A stretch of 38,960 nucleotides of DNA, taken from NCBI GenBank assembly GCA_005889345.1, contig VBFR01000186.1, forward strand, positions 1 to 38,960, given 5' to 3'. The stretch is from Chloroflexota bacterium (lineage in GTDB: Bacteria; Chloroflexota; Dormibacteria; CF-121). The notes under the pieces are model-generated. The model was not told where the DNA came from. It saw only the letters and a list, made by a program, of their open reading frames with translations, and did no database searches. This document shows, piece by piece, positions 8,701 through 16,117 of this stretch (the first letter of the stretch is position 1; each line of letters begins with the position of its first letter). Made by a program: the position numbers and the translations under genes.

Positions 8701-9744
8701 ATTGGTCAGCACGATGCTGGCGCCGCTGAGCTCATCGGCCACCAGCTTCCCGGTGCGCGCTTTCGAGACCAGCGTTTCGTAGTGATCGCGGAAGGCGGCA
8801 AAGTCGAGGCGGTCGGCATCGCGGATCACGGGAACCAGCAGCATGCGGCTGCCGTCCTGGCGCTGCACGTCGACCGCGAGTCCGAGGTGCACGCCGCGCG
8901 CCACCCGCGCCGGGTTCCCGTCGACGCGATCAAACGTCACTGCCATCGAGGGCACGTCCTTGACCGCCCGCGTGATCGCGAAGGCGACCAGGTGGGTGTA
9001 TGAGATCTTCTCCGGACGCCCCGCCGCCTGGACGCTCTGCGTGAGCTGGCGCCGTCGCTGGTCGAGTACGTCGACCCGCACCGTGCGGAAGCTGGTTGCC
9101 GTTGGGACCTGGAGGCTTTCCTCCATGTACTTGACCAGCGCCGCGGCCGCGCCACGCAGTGGGATGGATCCCGTCGGCGACTGCGCCGGGGCGGGCAGGG
9201 TGGGGGCTTTCTTTTCCTCCTCCTTCGCGGGAGCGGGCAGAGTGGAAGTCTGTTGCCGTTCAATCGCCTCCGCGACGTCGCGACGGCGGACCGAGCCGCC
9301 GGGGCCGCTGCCCTTGACGGTGGCGAGGTCAATGCCCTTTGCGCGGGCGAGCAGCTCGGCACCCTCCGTCACCTCGACGGCGCTCGCCGTTGTCCCTCCA
9401 CCGCTTACGGGGGAGGGCAGGGTGGGGGCTTTTTTCTCTTCCCCGTTCGCAGCGGCAGGGACGGCGGTGGCCTTTTTGGACGCGCCGTCACCGTCTGCCC
9501 CGACCGCGATCTCCGCGAGAGCGGCACCAACCGCGACCGTTTTCCCCGCCTCGGCGAGGATCTTCACCAGGGTTCCGCTGGCGGGCGCGGGGACCTCGGC
9601 ATCCACCTTGTCGGTGGTGACCTCAACCAGCCCTTCGCCTTCGCGAACCTGATCGCCCGGCTGCTTCAGCCACTTGGCGATGGTCCCCTCGGTGACCGAC
9701 TCACCCATCTCTGGAAGGGTGACCTGCATCGTCGACTGGGGCAC
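5737..9744 (-). CDS. kgd: Multifunctional 2-oxoglutarate decarboxylase/dehydrogenase E1-E2 with N-terminal lipoyl domain
   Basis: A 1335-residue fusion that oxidatively decarboxylates 2-oxoglutarate and transfers succinyl in the TCA cycle. In order: a biotinyl/lipoyl domain (about 6-82, lipoyl-lysine K46 in TTDKVDAE); a Pro/Ala/Lys linker; a peripheral-subunit-binding domain (about 124-162, with RAKGIDLATVKGSGPGG); a second linker; an E2 acyltransferase domain (about 196-430, with DHRVIQGAESGEFL at 404-417, Gln where classical E2 has Asp, as in Kgd/OdhA); then a thiamine-diphosphate E1o domain (about 460-1320, with MGMAHRGRLSVIAH, HGDAAFPAQGVVSEV and RFGHNETDEPAY). Mycobacterial Kgd and corynebacterial OdhA lack the lipoyl and binding domains. 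The GTG at 9744 lies just after TAGAAT (9751-9756), so it may be leaderless; ATG 9729 is the alternative start. Confidence 0.95.
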   Translation of the reverse strand: MPQSTMQVTLPEMGESVTEGTIAKWLKQPGDQVREGEGLVEVTTDKVDAEVPAPASGTLVKILAEAGKTVAVGAALAEIAVGADGDGASKKATAVPAAANGEEKKAPTLPSPVSGGGTTASAVEVTEGAELLARAKGIDLATVKGSGPGGSVRRRDVAEAIERQQTSTLPAPAKEEEKKAPTLPAPAQSPTGSIPLRGAAAALVKYMEESLQVPTATSFRTVRVDVLDQRRRQLTQSVQAAGRPEKISYTHLVAFAITRAVKDVPSMAVTFDRVDGNPARVARGVHLGLAVDVQRQDGSRMLLVPVIRDADRLDFAAFRDHYETLVSKARTGKLVADELSGASIVLTNPGGIGTVASVPRLMRGQGTIVATGAIGYPPEFTAIAESGLRQLGVSKVMTMTSTYDHRVIQGAESGEFLRRIDELLSGADGFYESVFESMKLVPPAGISEPARAGVVTTEAAIAAPTTAEAELLRAIAAGMALVAAYRSHGHLAARLDPLGSAPPGDPSLDPVNHGLTPQMMEAVPAAVLRVRVPGENLAEVLTHLRETYCSTIAYEIEHISSHEQRNWLRERIESGRYRQPLSPERKLQLLGRLTKVEAMDRYLRKAFLGQKTFSIEGLDSMIVMLEETLQLLSDNGTRQVVMGMAHRGRLSVIAHVVNRTYESLLVEFEQSQERLATGTDVTGDVKYHAEAEGTYVTPNGKQLSVSLLANPSHLEAVDPVVEGWTRAEQTRRKGPEPHFDRTGTVPILIHGDAAFPAQGVVSEVLNLSKLEGYTTGGTLHIIANNQLGFTTDPEEGRSTRYASDVAKGFDLPIIHVNADDITACVSAVRLATAFRQKFGRDVVIDLIGYRRFGHNETDEPAYTQPLMYDAIKEHATVREMFAAQLIEEGLLSAEDASARADAAEARLASAHQNVKASAAHAPQVSRPPMDASPEPDIKTAVPAEALESLNRQLLAVPDRFSVHPKLLRQMERRKTPLAEREIDWAQAEELAFATLITGGIPVRLTGQDTERGTFSQRHLVFHDVRTGKTWAPIQHLVGASASFELHNSPLSEYAALGFEYGYSSDASEALVCWEAQFGDFTNGAQIIVDQFIVSGLAKWGQSSRLTLLLPHGYEGGGPEHSSARLERFLQLAAEGNIRVFYPSTPANYFHALRRQALHSRPRPLIIMTPKSLLRLRASWSKLEDFSVHSFRRLIDDPMMESHRDDVRRIILCTGKVYYDLIASPLRAEAKDLAIIRMELLEPFRTDDVLAAIAKYSNARQLTWVQEEPMNMGAYWHVKRRLEPKLPKHLSLNYVGRPERASPSEGYAVAHQAQEAKLVQTALASKPDETRAPSSG
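9394..9428. repeat. Small GC-rich palindromic repeat, copy 1 (in the kgd linker)
   Basis: The plus strand contains CCGCTTACGGGGGAGGG and then AGGGTGGGGG. This closely matches 33362-33397 in mutL, where the core is CCGCTTGCGGGGAAGGG with a GGTTGGGGG tail. The core can fold as a short hairpin. In kgd it is read in frame as TLPSPVSGGG in the linker between the lipoyl and subunit-binding domains. A truncated tail copy (GCAGGGTGGGGGCTTTC) lies near 9197-9213 in the second linker. Confidence 0.6.
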
Positions 9745-9778
9745 GGTCGAATTCTACCGACTAAACTTGGGTCCGAAT

Positions 9779-10609
9779 ATGACGTTCAAGGCACAATTGC
9801 AGGCCAGCGAGGACGCCACCGGCTCGCTCCTCTGCCTCGGCCTCGACCCCGAGCCCGACCTGCTGCCGCCATCGATTGAGCGGTCACCCGCCGGCATCGC
9901 CCGATTCGTCCGCACCATCGTCGACGCGGTTGGCGATTCGGTGTCCTCCTACAAGCTCAACCTCGCGTTCTACGAGCGATGGGGGAGGGAGGCCAGCTGG
10001 TTGCTCGACCAGGCGATGGCGGCGTTGCCTAAAGGGCGGCCCGTGATCTTCGACGCCAAGCGCGGCGACGTGGGCAGCACGGCCCAGGCGTACGCGCACG
10101 CGATGTTCGAGGCTTGGGGCGCCGACGCCGTTACGGTCCATCCCTTCCTCGGTTATGACTCGGTTGCGCCGTTCCTGGCGCACCGGGACAAGGAAGTCTT
10201 CATCGTGTGCCGGACATCGAACCCGGGAGCGGCGGAGTTCCAGCAACTGCGCAGCGAGGGCGAGGCTCTGTACCGGCATATCGCGCGCGCCGGCGTGCGT
10301 TGGGATCATCACGGCAACATCGCTTTCGTCGTCGGGGCGACGGCGCCAGCCGAACTGCGCGACGTGCGCCAGATCGCCGGCGACCGGCTGCTCCTTGTTC
10401 CCGGTATCGGCGCGCAAGGTGCCGACCTCGCGGCCGCGCTCAAGGCCGCACTCAGGCCCGATGGGCGCGGCGTCATCGTCCCGATCTCGCGTGGCATCCT
10501 GTTCGCGTCGGGCGGCACTGACTACGCGGATGCCGCGCGCGCCGCGGCGCGCCAGTATCGCGACGCGATCAACGCGCTTCGGCCGGAGCCCGCGACGGCT
10601 CGAGGCTAA
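9779..10609 (+). CDS. pyrF: Orotidine 5'-phosphate decarboxylase, type 2
   Basis: A 276-residue TIM-barrel enzyme of the last step of UMP synthesis, converting OMP to UMP. The catalytic DAKRGDVGSTAQAYA (D92, K94, D97) is the signature of the type 2 subfamily, as are SLLCLGLDPEPDLLP near the start, SSYKLNLAFYE, and the phosphate-binding end VPGIGAQGAD with PISRGILFAS. The frame is open to 9674, but the ATG at 9779 fits the family N-terminus. A TAAACT box at 9762-9767 would give a very short leader. It is divergent from kgd (34 nt between starts) and begins an operon with the LigB-AMMECR1 fusion, 4 nt downstream. No other pyrimidine genes are nearby. Confidence 0.95.
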   Translation: MTFKAQLQASEDATGSLLCLGLDPEPDLLPPSIERSPAGIARFVRTIVDAVGDSVSSYKLNLAFYERWGREASWLLDQAMAALPKGRPVIFDAKRGDVGSTAQAYAHAMFEAWGADAVTVHPFLGYDSVAPFLAHRDKEVFIVCRTSNPGAAEFQQLRSEGEALYRHIARAGVRWDHHGNIAFVVGATAPAELRDVRQIAGDRLLLVPGIGAQGADLAAALKAALRPDGRGVIVPISRGILFASGGTDYADAARAAARQYRDAINALRPEPATARG

Positions 10610-10613
10610 GCCC

Positions 10614-11920
10614 ATGCCCGGCTTTGTCGCCGGCGCCCTGGTTGCCCATCCTCCGATCCTGCTAACCGAAGTCGGTGGCGCGCAGTCGGAGCGAGTCCGC
10701 GCAACGGCCGCTGCCATGCGACAACTCGACGCCATCCTCTTGACCGTCGATGCTCCGCTCGCGGTCGTCGTTTCGCCGCACAGTCCCTCGAGCATGACGT
10801 CGCTCCCCGTCCGTCGGGCCGCTCACGCCGCCGGCGACCTGGGCCGCTTTCGGGCGCCGCAGGTCCGGGTGGAGGCACAGGTTGACGTGGAGCTTGCGGC
10901 CGCGCTCGTCGTCGATGGGCAGCGCGCCGGTTTCTCGCTCATCTGGGCCGAGGAAACCGAACTCGATCACGGGGTCGTGGTCCCGCTCCATTCGCTGCCG
11001 CGCACGATGGCGAGCAAGCGCTTCATCTTCCTCGGCGTCAGCGGATGGCCGTTCTCCCGCTTCGCCGAGTTCGGCGGCTGGCTGCATGCTCGACTCGGAG
11101 AGCGCTCCGCCATCCTGATCGCCTCCGGTGATCTGTCACACCGCCTCACCCCGGACGCGCCTTATGGCTTTCGTCCCGCGGGCCCACTCTTCGACCGGCT
11201 CGTGATCGACGCTCTTCGCGCGCGATCCTGGGAACAGATCGAGTCGCTGGATCCGGATCTCGTCGAGAAGGCCGGCGAATGCGGCCTGCGTCCACTCGCG
11301 ATCCTGCTCGGCGCTGGGCGTGCGGCGAACTTGAAGTCCCAGGTCCTCAGCTATGAGGGCCCGTTTGGGGTCGGCTATCCGGTCGTCGCTTTTACCGCGT
11401 CCGCATCCCCGGCCATGGTGCTCGACATCCAGACATTGGGCCGCCACGCGATCGATACCTACCTGCGGACGCACCGGCTGGTCGACCCGCCGCAGCCGAT
11501 TCCCATCGAGCTGCAGTCTCCCTCGGCGGTTTTCGTGACGCTGCGCAAGCACGGCGAGTTACGCGGTTGCGTCGGGAGCGTGCGGCCCACCGAGGCGACC
11601 GCAGCGCATGAATTGATCCGCTATGCGGTCGCGTCCGCCGTGCGCGATCCACGCTTCGACCCGGTGCGGCTCGATGAGGTCAGCGCGCTGACGGTCAAGG
11701 TCCAGCTGCTCGACATGCCGGAGCCGGTGCGCGACATCGCCGAGCTCGACCCGCACGTCTATGGGATCATCGTCCGCCGCGGCGATCGACAGGCCCTGCT
11801 CTTGCCGGATATCGACGGCATCGAGACCCCCGAGCAGCAGGTGCTGGCCGCCTGTCAGAAAGCCGGCATCGATCGCTACGCGCCACTCCAGCTCGAGCGC
11901 TTTCGCACTCGCACGCTGAC

Positions 11921-11924
<4 letters not shown>
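10614..11924 (+). CDS. AmmeMemoRadiSam protein A-type fusion: LigB-like dioxygenase domain + AMMECR1 domain
   Basis: A 436-residue two-domain protein. The N-terminal ~260 residues resemble class III extradiol dioxygenases (LigB/Memo superfamily): GALVAHPPILLTEVGG, VVVSPHSPSS, LDHGVVVPLHSL and IASGDLSHRL supply the His and acidic metal-ligand candidates. The C-terminal ~170 residues are an AMMECR1 domain, with VFVTLRKHGELRGCVGS, AVASAVRDPRF and LLPDIDGIETPEQQVLAACQ. The same fusion is known in several phyla, often with a radical SAM partner; its biochemical role is unsettled. No radical SAM gene of that kind is visible here. The ATG at 10614 follows pyrF by 4 nt, and the end overlaps the next gene by GTGA, so translation is coupled. 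Confidence 0.88.
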
Positions 11925-12901
<977 letters not shown>

Positions 12902-12918
12902 GTCTGGAGGCAGGAACC

Positions 12919-13071
12919 ATGGCGAAGTCACGCGATAGAGGCAAGCGCGAAGTCAAGAAGAAAAAGAAGGAAAAGGCCCCCAAGGGCGCCCCGGCACCGT
13001 TTAGCGACGCCGCCTTCACCCCACGGCGCGAGCCCGGCATGCCTGGCTCGGCGGGAGCGCCGCCGGTATAG
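12919..13071 (+). CDS. Small lysine-rich protein, 50 residues
   Basis: The ORF encodes MAKSRDRGKREVKKKKKEKA, then a Pro/Ala/Gly-rich tail ending GAPPV. It has a strong Shine-Dalgarno sequence (GGAGG, 12906-12910) 8 nt before the ATG and a near-consensus promoter at 12855-12883, so expression is likely. The basic N-terminus (pI clearly very high) suggests nucleic-acid or ribosome binding, and the tail looks disordered. I know of similar short Lys-rich hypothetical proteins in other bacteria but no function. Its TAG stop (13069-13071) overlaps the presumed start region of the SpoIID-like gene. Confidence 0.7.
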   Translation: MAKSRDRGKREVKKKKKEKAPKGAPAPFSDAAFTPRREPGMPGSAGAPPV

Positions 13072-14930
13072 TCGCCCGAGCTGGCGGCGCCCTGCTGGCG
13101 CTGCTGCTCCTCGTCACCGCCGTGCCCGCGCACGCGGATGATCCCAGCACGCTCGCCGATCGGCTTGCGCAGGTGCAGGCGGAACAGGCGCGGCAGCATC
13201 AGCGGCTGAGCGCGCTCGAAGGACAGCAGGTCCAGGTGCGGCAAATGCTCGCCGCCCTACAAGCCCAGCTGGCGCAGAGCAACGCCGACCTCGCCCCCAT
13301 CGCTGCGCAGGCGCAGGCGATCGAGGCGCAAATTGCGGATGCGCAGTTTCAGCTCGCGCGCGACGAGCTCGTCTACCAGCAGCACATGCGCACCTTCCAG
13401 GCGGACATCAAGAAGCTGTACGCGCTCGGTGGTGTGCGGTGGCTCGAGTTCGTGTTTTCCGCGCGAAGTTTCGATGACCTGCTGAACCGCAGTATCTATT
13501 TGCAGCAGATCTCGGTCAGCGAGCTGCAACTGGCCCGCAAGCTGCGTGCCGAGCGTGATGCGCTGGAGGCGCAACGCCGTCTGCTCGCCCAGGCTCGGGC
13601 GGACCTCGCGCCATTGCTCGATGCTCTCCAGGCGCGGGCCAACGCGATCGCCAGTCAGGTGGCTGCCGTCGCCAGCTACGACAGCGACCTCGACAATCAG
13701 CGCCGCCAGACGTTGATCCGGCTGGCGGGATTGCAAGGACAGAGCCGCGCGCTGCAGACAGCGCTCGACAACTACGAGACGGAGGCGGCGCTGGCCGCAC
13801 TCCGCGGGTCCGGTGCCACGTACGGGGCGACCTGTCCGGCGGCCGCGCCGGCTGGATCGGTTCGCTTCTGCGGTCACGGCTGGGGCCACGGCGTCGGACT
13901 CGGGCAGTGGGGCGCCAAAGGCATGGCACTCGCCGGACTCAACTACCGGTTCATCGATCAGCACTTCTACACGGCCACCAGCTGGGCCAGCCTCGACACA
14001 GCCAACACGCCGATCCATGTTGCGGTCCTCTGGGGCACGGCGACCTATCGCGTCATTCCCAGCGGGCCCGCGCAACTGATCGCGGGCGGTCGCGTCACCA
14101 ACCTGGCGCCAGGTCAGACGGTCTCGCTCGCACCGTCAGGTGGGGTGCAGAAGCTCGTGCCGACCTCGGCCGGCACCCGGCTGACGGTGTACGGACCGTC
14201 GGGTCGTTATCACGCCTATCGCGGATCGATCGTGGCGCAGCCCAGCGGTGGCCTCCTGTACATCATCAACGTGCTTCCGATCGAGGACTACCTGCGCGGC
14301 CTCGGCGAGGTCCCGTCGAGCTGGCCGTTGGAGGCCATCAAGGCCCAGATCGTGGCAGCGCGGTGTTACGCCCTCACGCACATGGGAAGCACCGGCCTGT
14401 ACGACGTCGACGACACGACGCAGTTTCAGGTGTACCGCGGGATCGATTCCGAGAGCGGATCGCAGAATGCCGCGGTCGACCAGACCGCCGGCCAGGTCTT
14501 GATGTACAACGGCCGCGTGATCGAGGCGTTCTTCTCAGCGTCGGACGGCGGCCACACCGCCAATGTGTCGGACGTCTTTGGCGGCTCGCTCGCGACGTAT
14601 CCGTACCTGCGCGGTGTGCTGGATCCCTGGGACATCGTGGCGCCACGCCACACCTGGTACACCGGTGTCTACACGTACGCCGCCCTGGAGCCGGTCTTCT
14701 TCAGCAGCGCCGACGTCGCTACCTACGGACGCCTGAGGGGATTCGACTTACACGACCGCGACGCCTCGGATCGCCTCAACACCGTTGGACTTATCGGCTC
14801 CCGCGGCGTCAAGCGGATCGGGGTCTCGGCCTTCCTCCACGCCTTCAATCGGTCGCCGCTTACCGGCACCGACGTGCTCTGGAACGAGATGTTCGGCAGC
14901 ACGCCCTCGAACACCTGGCGCTACTGGTAG
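13068..14930 (+). CDS. Secreted coiled-coil SpoIID/LytB-domain protein
   Basis: A secreted cell-wall protein. A signal peptide (VARAGGALLALLLLVTAVPA, cut near AHA-DD) precedes ~230 residues of coiled coil rich in Ala, Gln and Leu, resembling PcsB/CwlO N-termini. Then come FCGHGWGHGVGLGQWGAKGM and a SpoIID domain (YIINVLPIEDYLRGLGEVPS, AIKAQIVAARCYAL, FFSASDGGHTANVSDVFGGS). SpoIID proteins are lytic transglycosylases or wall-remodelling factors; here they need not mean sporulation. The first standard start is GTG 13122, but that lies inside the signal peptide's cleavage region. No ATG, GTG or TTG occurs upstream in frame after the stop at 13002-13004. I tentatively start at ATA 13068, which overlaps the previous TAG and has GGGAG 10 nt upstream. 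Confidence 0.85.
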   Translation: MVARAGGALLALLLLVTAVPAHADDPSTLADRLAQVQAEQARQHQRLSALEGQQVQVRQMLAALQAQLAQSNADLAPIAAQAQAIEAQIADAQFQLARDELVYQQHMRTFQADIKKLYALGGVRWLEFVFSARSFDDLLNRSIYLQQISVSELQLARKLRAERDALEAQRRLLAQARADLAPLLDALQARANAIASQVAAVASYDSDLDNQRRQTLIRLAGLQGQSRALQTALDNYETEAALAALRGSGATYGATCPAAAPAGSVRFCGHGWGHGVGLGQWGAKGMALAGLNYRFIDQHFYTATSWASLDTANTPIHVAVLWGTATYRVIPSGPAQLIAGGRVTNLAPGQTVSLAPSGGVQKLVPTSAGTRLTVYGPSGRYHAYRGSIVAQPSGGLLYIINVLPIEDYLRGLGEVPSSWPLEAIKAQIVAARCYALTHMGSTGLYDVDDTTQFQVYRGIDSESGSQNAAVDQTAGQVLMYNGRVIEAFFSASDGGHTANVSDVFGGSLATYPYLRGVLDPWDIVAPRHTWYTGVYTYAALEPVFFSSADVATYGRLRGFDLHDRDASDRLNTVGLIGSRGVKRIGVSAFLHAFNRSPLTGTDVLWNEMFGSTPSNTWRYW

Positions 14931-14939
14931 CCTGCCGAC

Positions 14940-15689
14940 ATGGAGATCCTGGTGCCTGTCGCCATCGTGGCCATCGTCATTGGGTTGCTCTTCGTCGTCC
15001 TCCGCCGCCCGAAGGTAGTCCAGCCACCGACGAACGCCAAGGCGCCGGGCAGCGGTCCATCAGCCGCGGCCCCTAAGAGCGACGACCCCATGCAGCAGAT
15101 CCTCAGCCAACTGAAGATGGACCTGCCGTCAGATGGGAAGGCGCACGTCCAGATCCTGAAGGGCAAAGAGGGAATCGGCTGGACGGTCACAAGACGGATG
15201 AAGGGCATCTCGCTCTCGTCCGCCGACCTGGCTGGACTAGAAGGCACCGGCAACACCGAGCAGCTGGCGAGGCAACTTCTCGCGAGGCTGGCACCAGGTT
15301 CGGTCCCTAGCAACGCGCCGCCGGAGGCGCAGCTCCAATATCCGGGCTCGAGTCCGGTGCTTGACTCCGTCGACATCGATCGCACGACAGCTACTTCTGC
15401 CGAGTCTCGGGACGTCTACAAGACCACCCTTGCGACGGAAGCCGACAGTGCCCAAGTAGTGGAGTGGTATCGGGACTGGTTGCTTGGCCATGGGTGGCAG
15501 CCCACGCCGTCAGCCGGGACCACCGCCGACTCGTCGCAGGAGTACGTTCGCACGACCGAGCATTTCCGGCTTGCCGTCGCAGACCCGGAGACCCTTGCGG
15601 CTGTCATCGCGGTGCCTATTCCCGTAGGGACGAAAACGGTCTACGAAGTCGAGTACAGCAATACCTCGACGCAGGTGACGACGCCATAG
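14940..15689 (+). CDS. Hypothetical single-pass membrane-anchored protein
   Basis: A 249-residue protein of unknown family. Residues 3-21 (ILVPVAIVAIVIGLLFVVL) form an N-terminal transmembrane anchor with a short outside or cytoplasmic tip, followed by a Pro/Ala/Ser linker. A mixed alpha/beta part with QILSQLKMDLPSDGKAHVQI follows. The C-terminal half contains a TTLATEADSAQVVEWYRDWL segment like those of small extracytoplasmic lipoproteins, where a helix is followed by GHGWQ. It starts 9 nt after the SpoIID-like gene and is probably co-transcribed. It ends tail-to-tail with the VOC gene, with 13 nt between them. Confidence 0.7.
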   Translation: MEILVPVAIVAIVIGLLFVVLRRPKVVQPPTNAKAPGSGPSAAAPKSDDPMQQILSQLKMDLPSDGKAHVQILKGKEGIGWTVTRRMKGISLSSADLAGLEGTGNTEQLARQLLARLAPGSVPSNAPPEAQLQYPGSSPVLDSVDIDRTTATSAESRDVYKTTLATEADSAQVVEWYRDWLLGHGWQPTPSAGTTADSSQEYVRTTEHFRLAVADPETLAAVIAVPIPVGTKTVYEVEYSNTSTQVTTP

Positions 15690-15702
15690 CGGTCAGCGAA
15701 AC

Positions 15703-16095
15703 CTAGCCGAGCAGGACCGAGCCGTCGTCCGCCAGCCTCCAGTCGGGATTGTGCGCGACCTCCCACACGTAGCCCTCGGGGTCGGCGAAGGCTCCCGTGT
15801 AACCACCCCAGTCGGCGCGCGCCGCGGGGCGAATGATCGTTCCACCGGCGCCTTTGGCCTCGGCCAGCACGGCATCGACCTCTTGTGGTGAGTGGACGTT
15901 GTGCGCCAGCTCGACCCCGGGCGCACCATGCCCGCCGAGCGCGGCCCAGAGTCCGAAAACCATTCCACCGGCCTGGTAGAACGCCACCTCGTTGTCGGGC
16001 TGCTGGGCGCCGGTCCAGCCGAGCGCTTCGTAGAACGCACGCTCGCGCGCCAGGTCCCTGACTCCGAGCGTCACCATGCTGATTCGCTGTTCCAT
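15703..16095 (-). CDS. VOC (glyoxalase/bleomycin-resistance fold) family protein
   Basis: A 130-residue vicinal-oxygen-chelate protein with two beta-alpha-beta-beta-beta modules: ISMVTLGVRDLARERAFYEA, LGWTGAQQPDNEVAFYQAGG, and second-half GTIIRPAARADWGGYTGAFA and DPEGYVWEVAHNPDW. The DP-G-x-x-W-E end, carrying the metal-ligand Glu, is typical. Members include lyases, dioxygenases and antibiotic-binding proteins, and substrate cannot be assigned. It follows the TadG-like gene by 22 nt on the same strand, but a functional link is unlikely. Confidence 0.88.
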   Translation of the reverse strand: MEQRISMVTLGVRDLARERAFYEALGWTGAQQPDNEVAFYQAGGMVFGLWAALGGHGAPGVELAHNVHSPQEVDAVLAEAKGAGGTIIRPAARADWGGYTGAFADPEGYVWEVAHNPDWRLADDGSVLLG

Positions 16096-16117
16096 GCGCC
16101 AAGTATGGCGCGCGGCC

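Noticed and set aside
12950-13071. Programmed frameshift joining the lysine-rich ORF to the SpoIID-like gene
   Set aside because: The A-rich stretch looked slippery, but the SpoIID frame has a stop at 13002-13004 downstream of it, and no slippery site follows before the signal peptide.
13068-14930. SpoIID and SpoVS as proof of endospore formation
   Set aside because: Both families are widespread in non-sporulating bacteria, and no other sporulation genes occur here.
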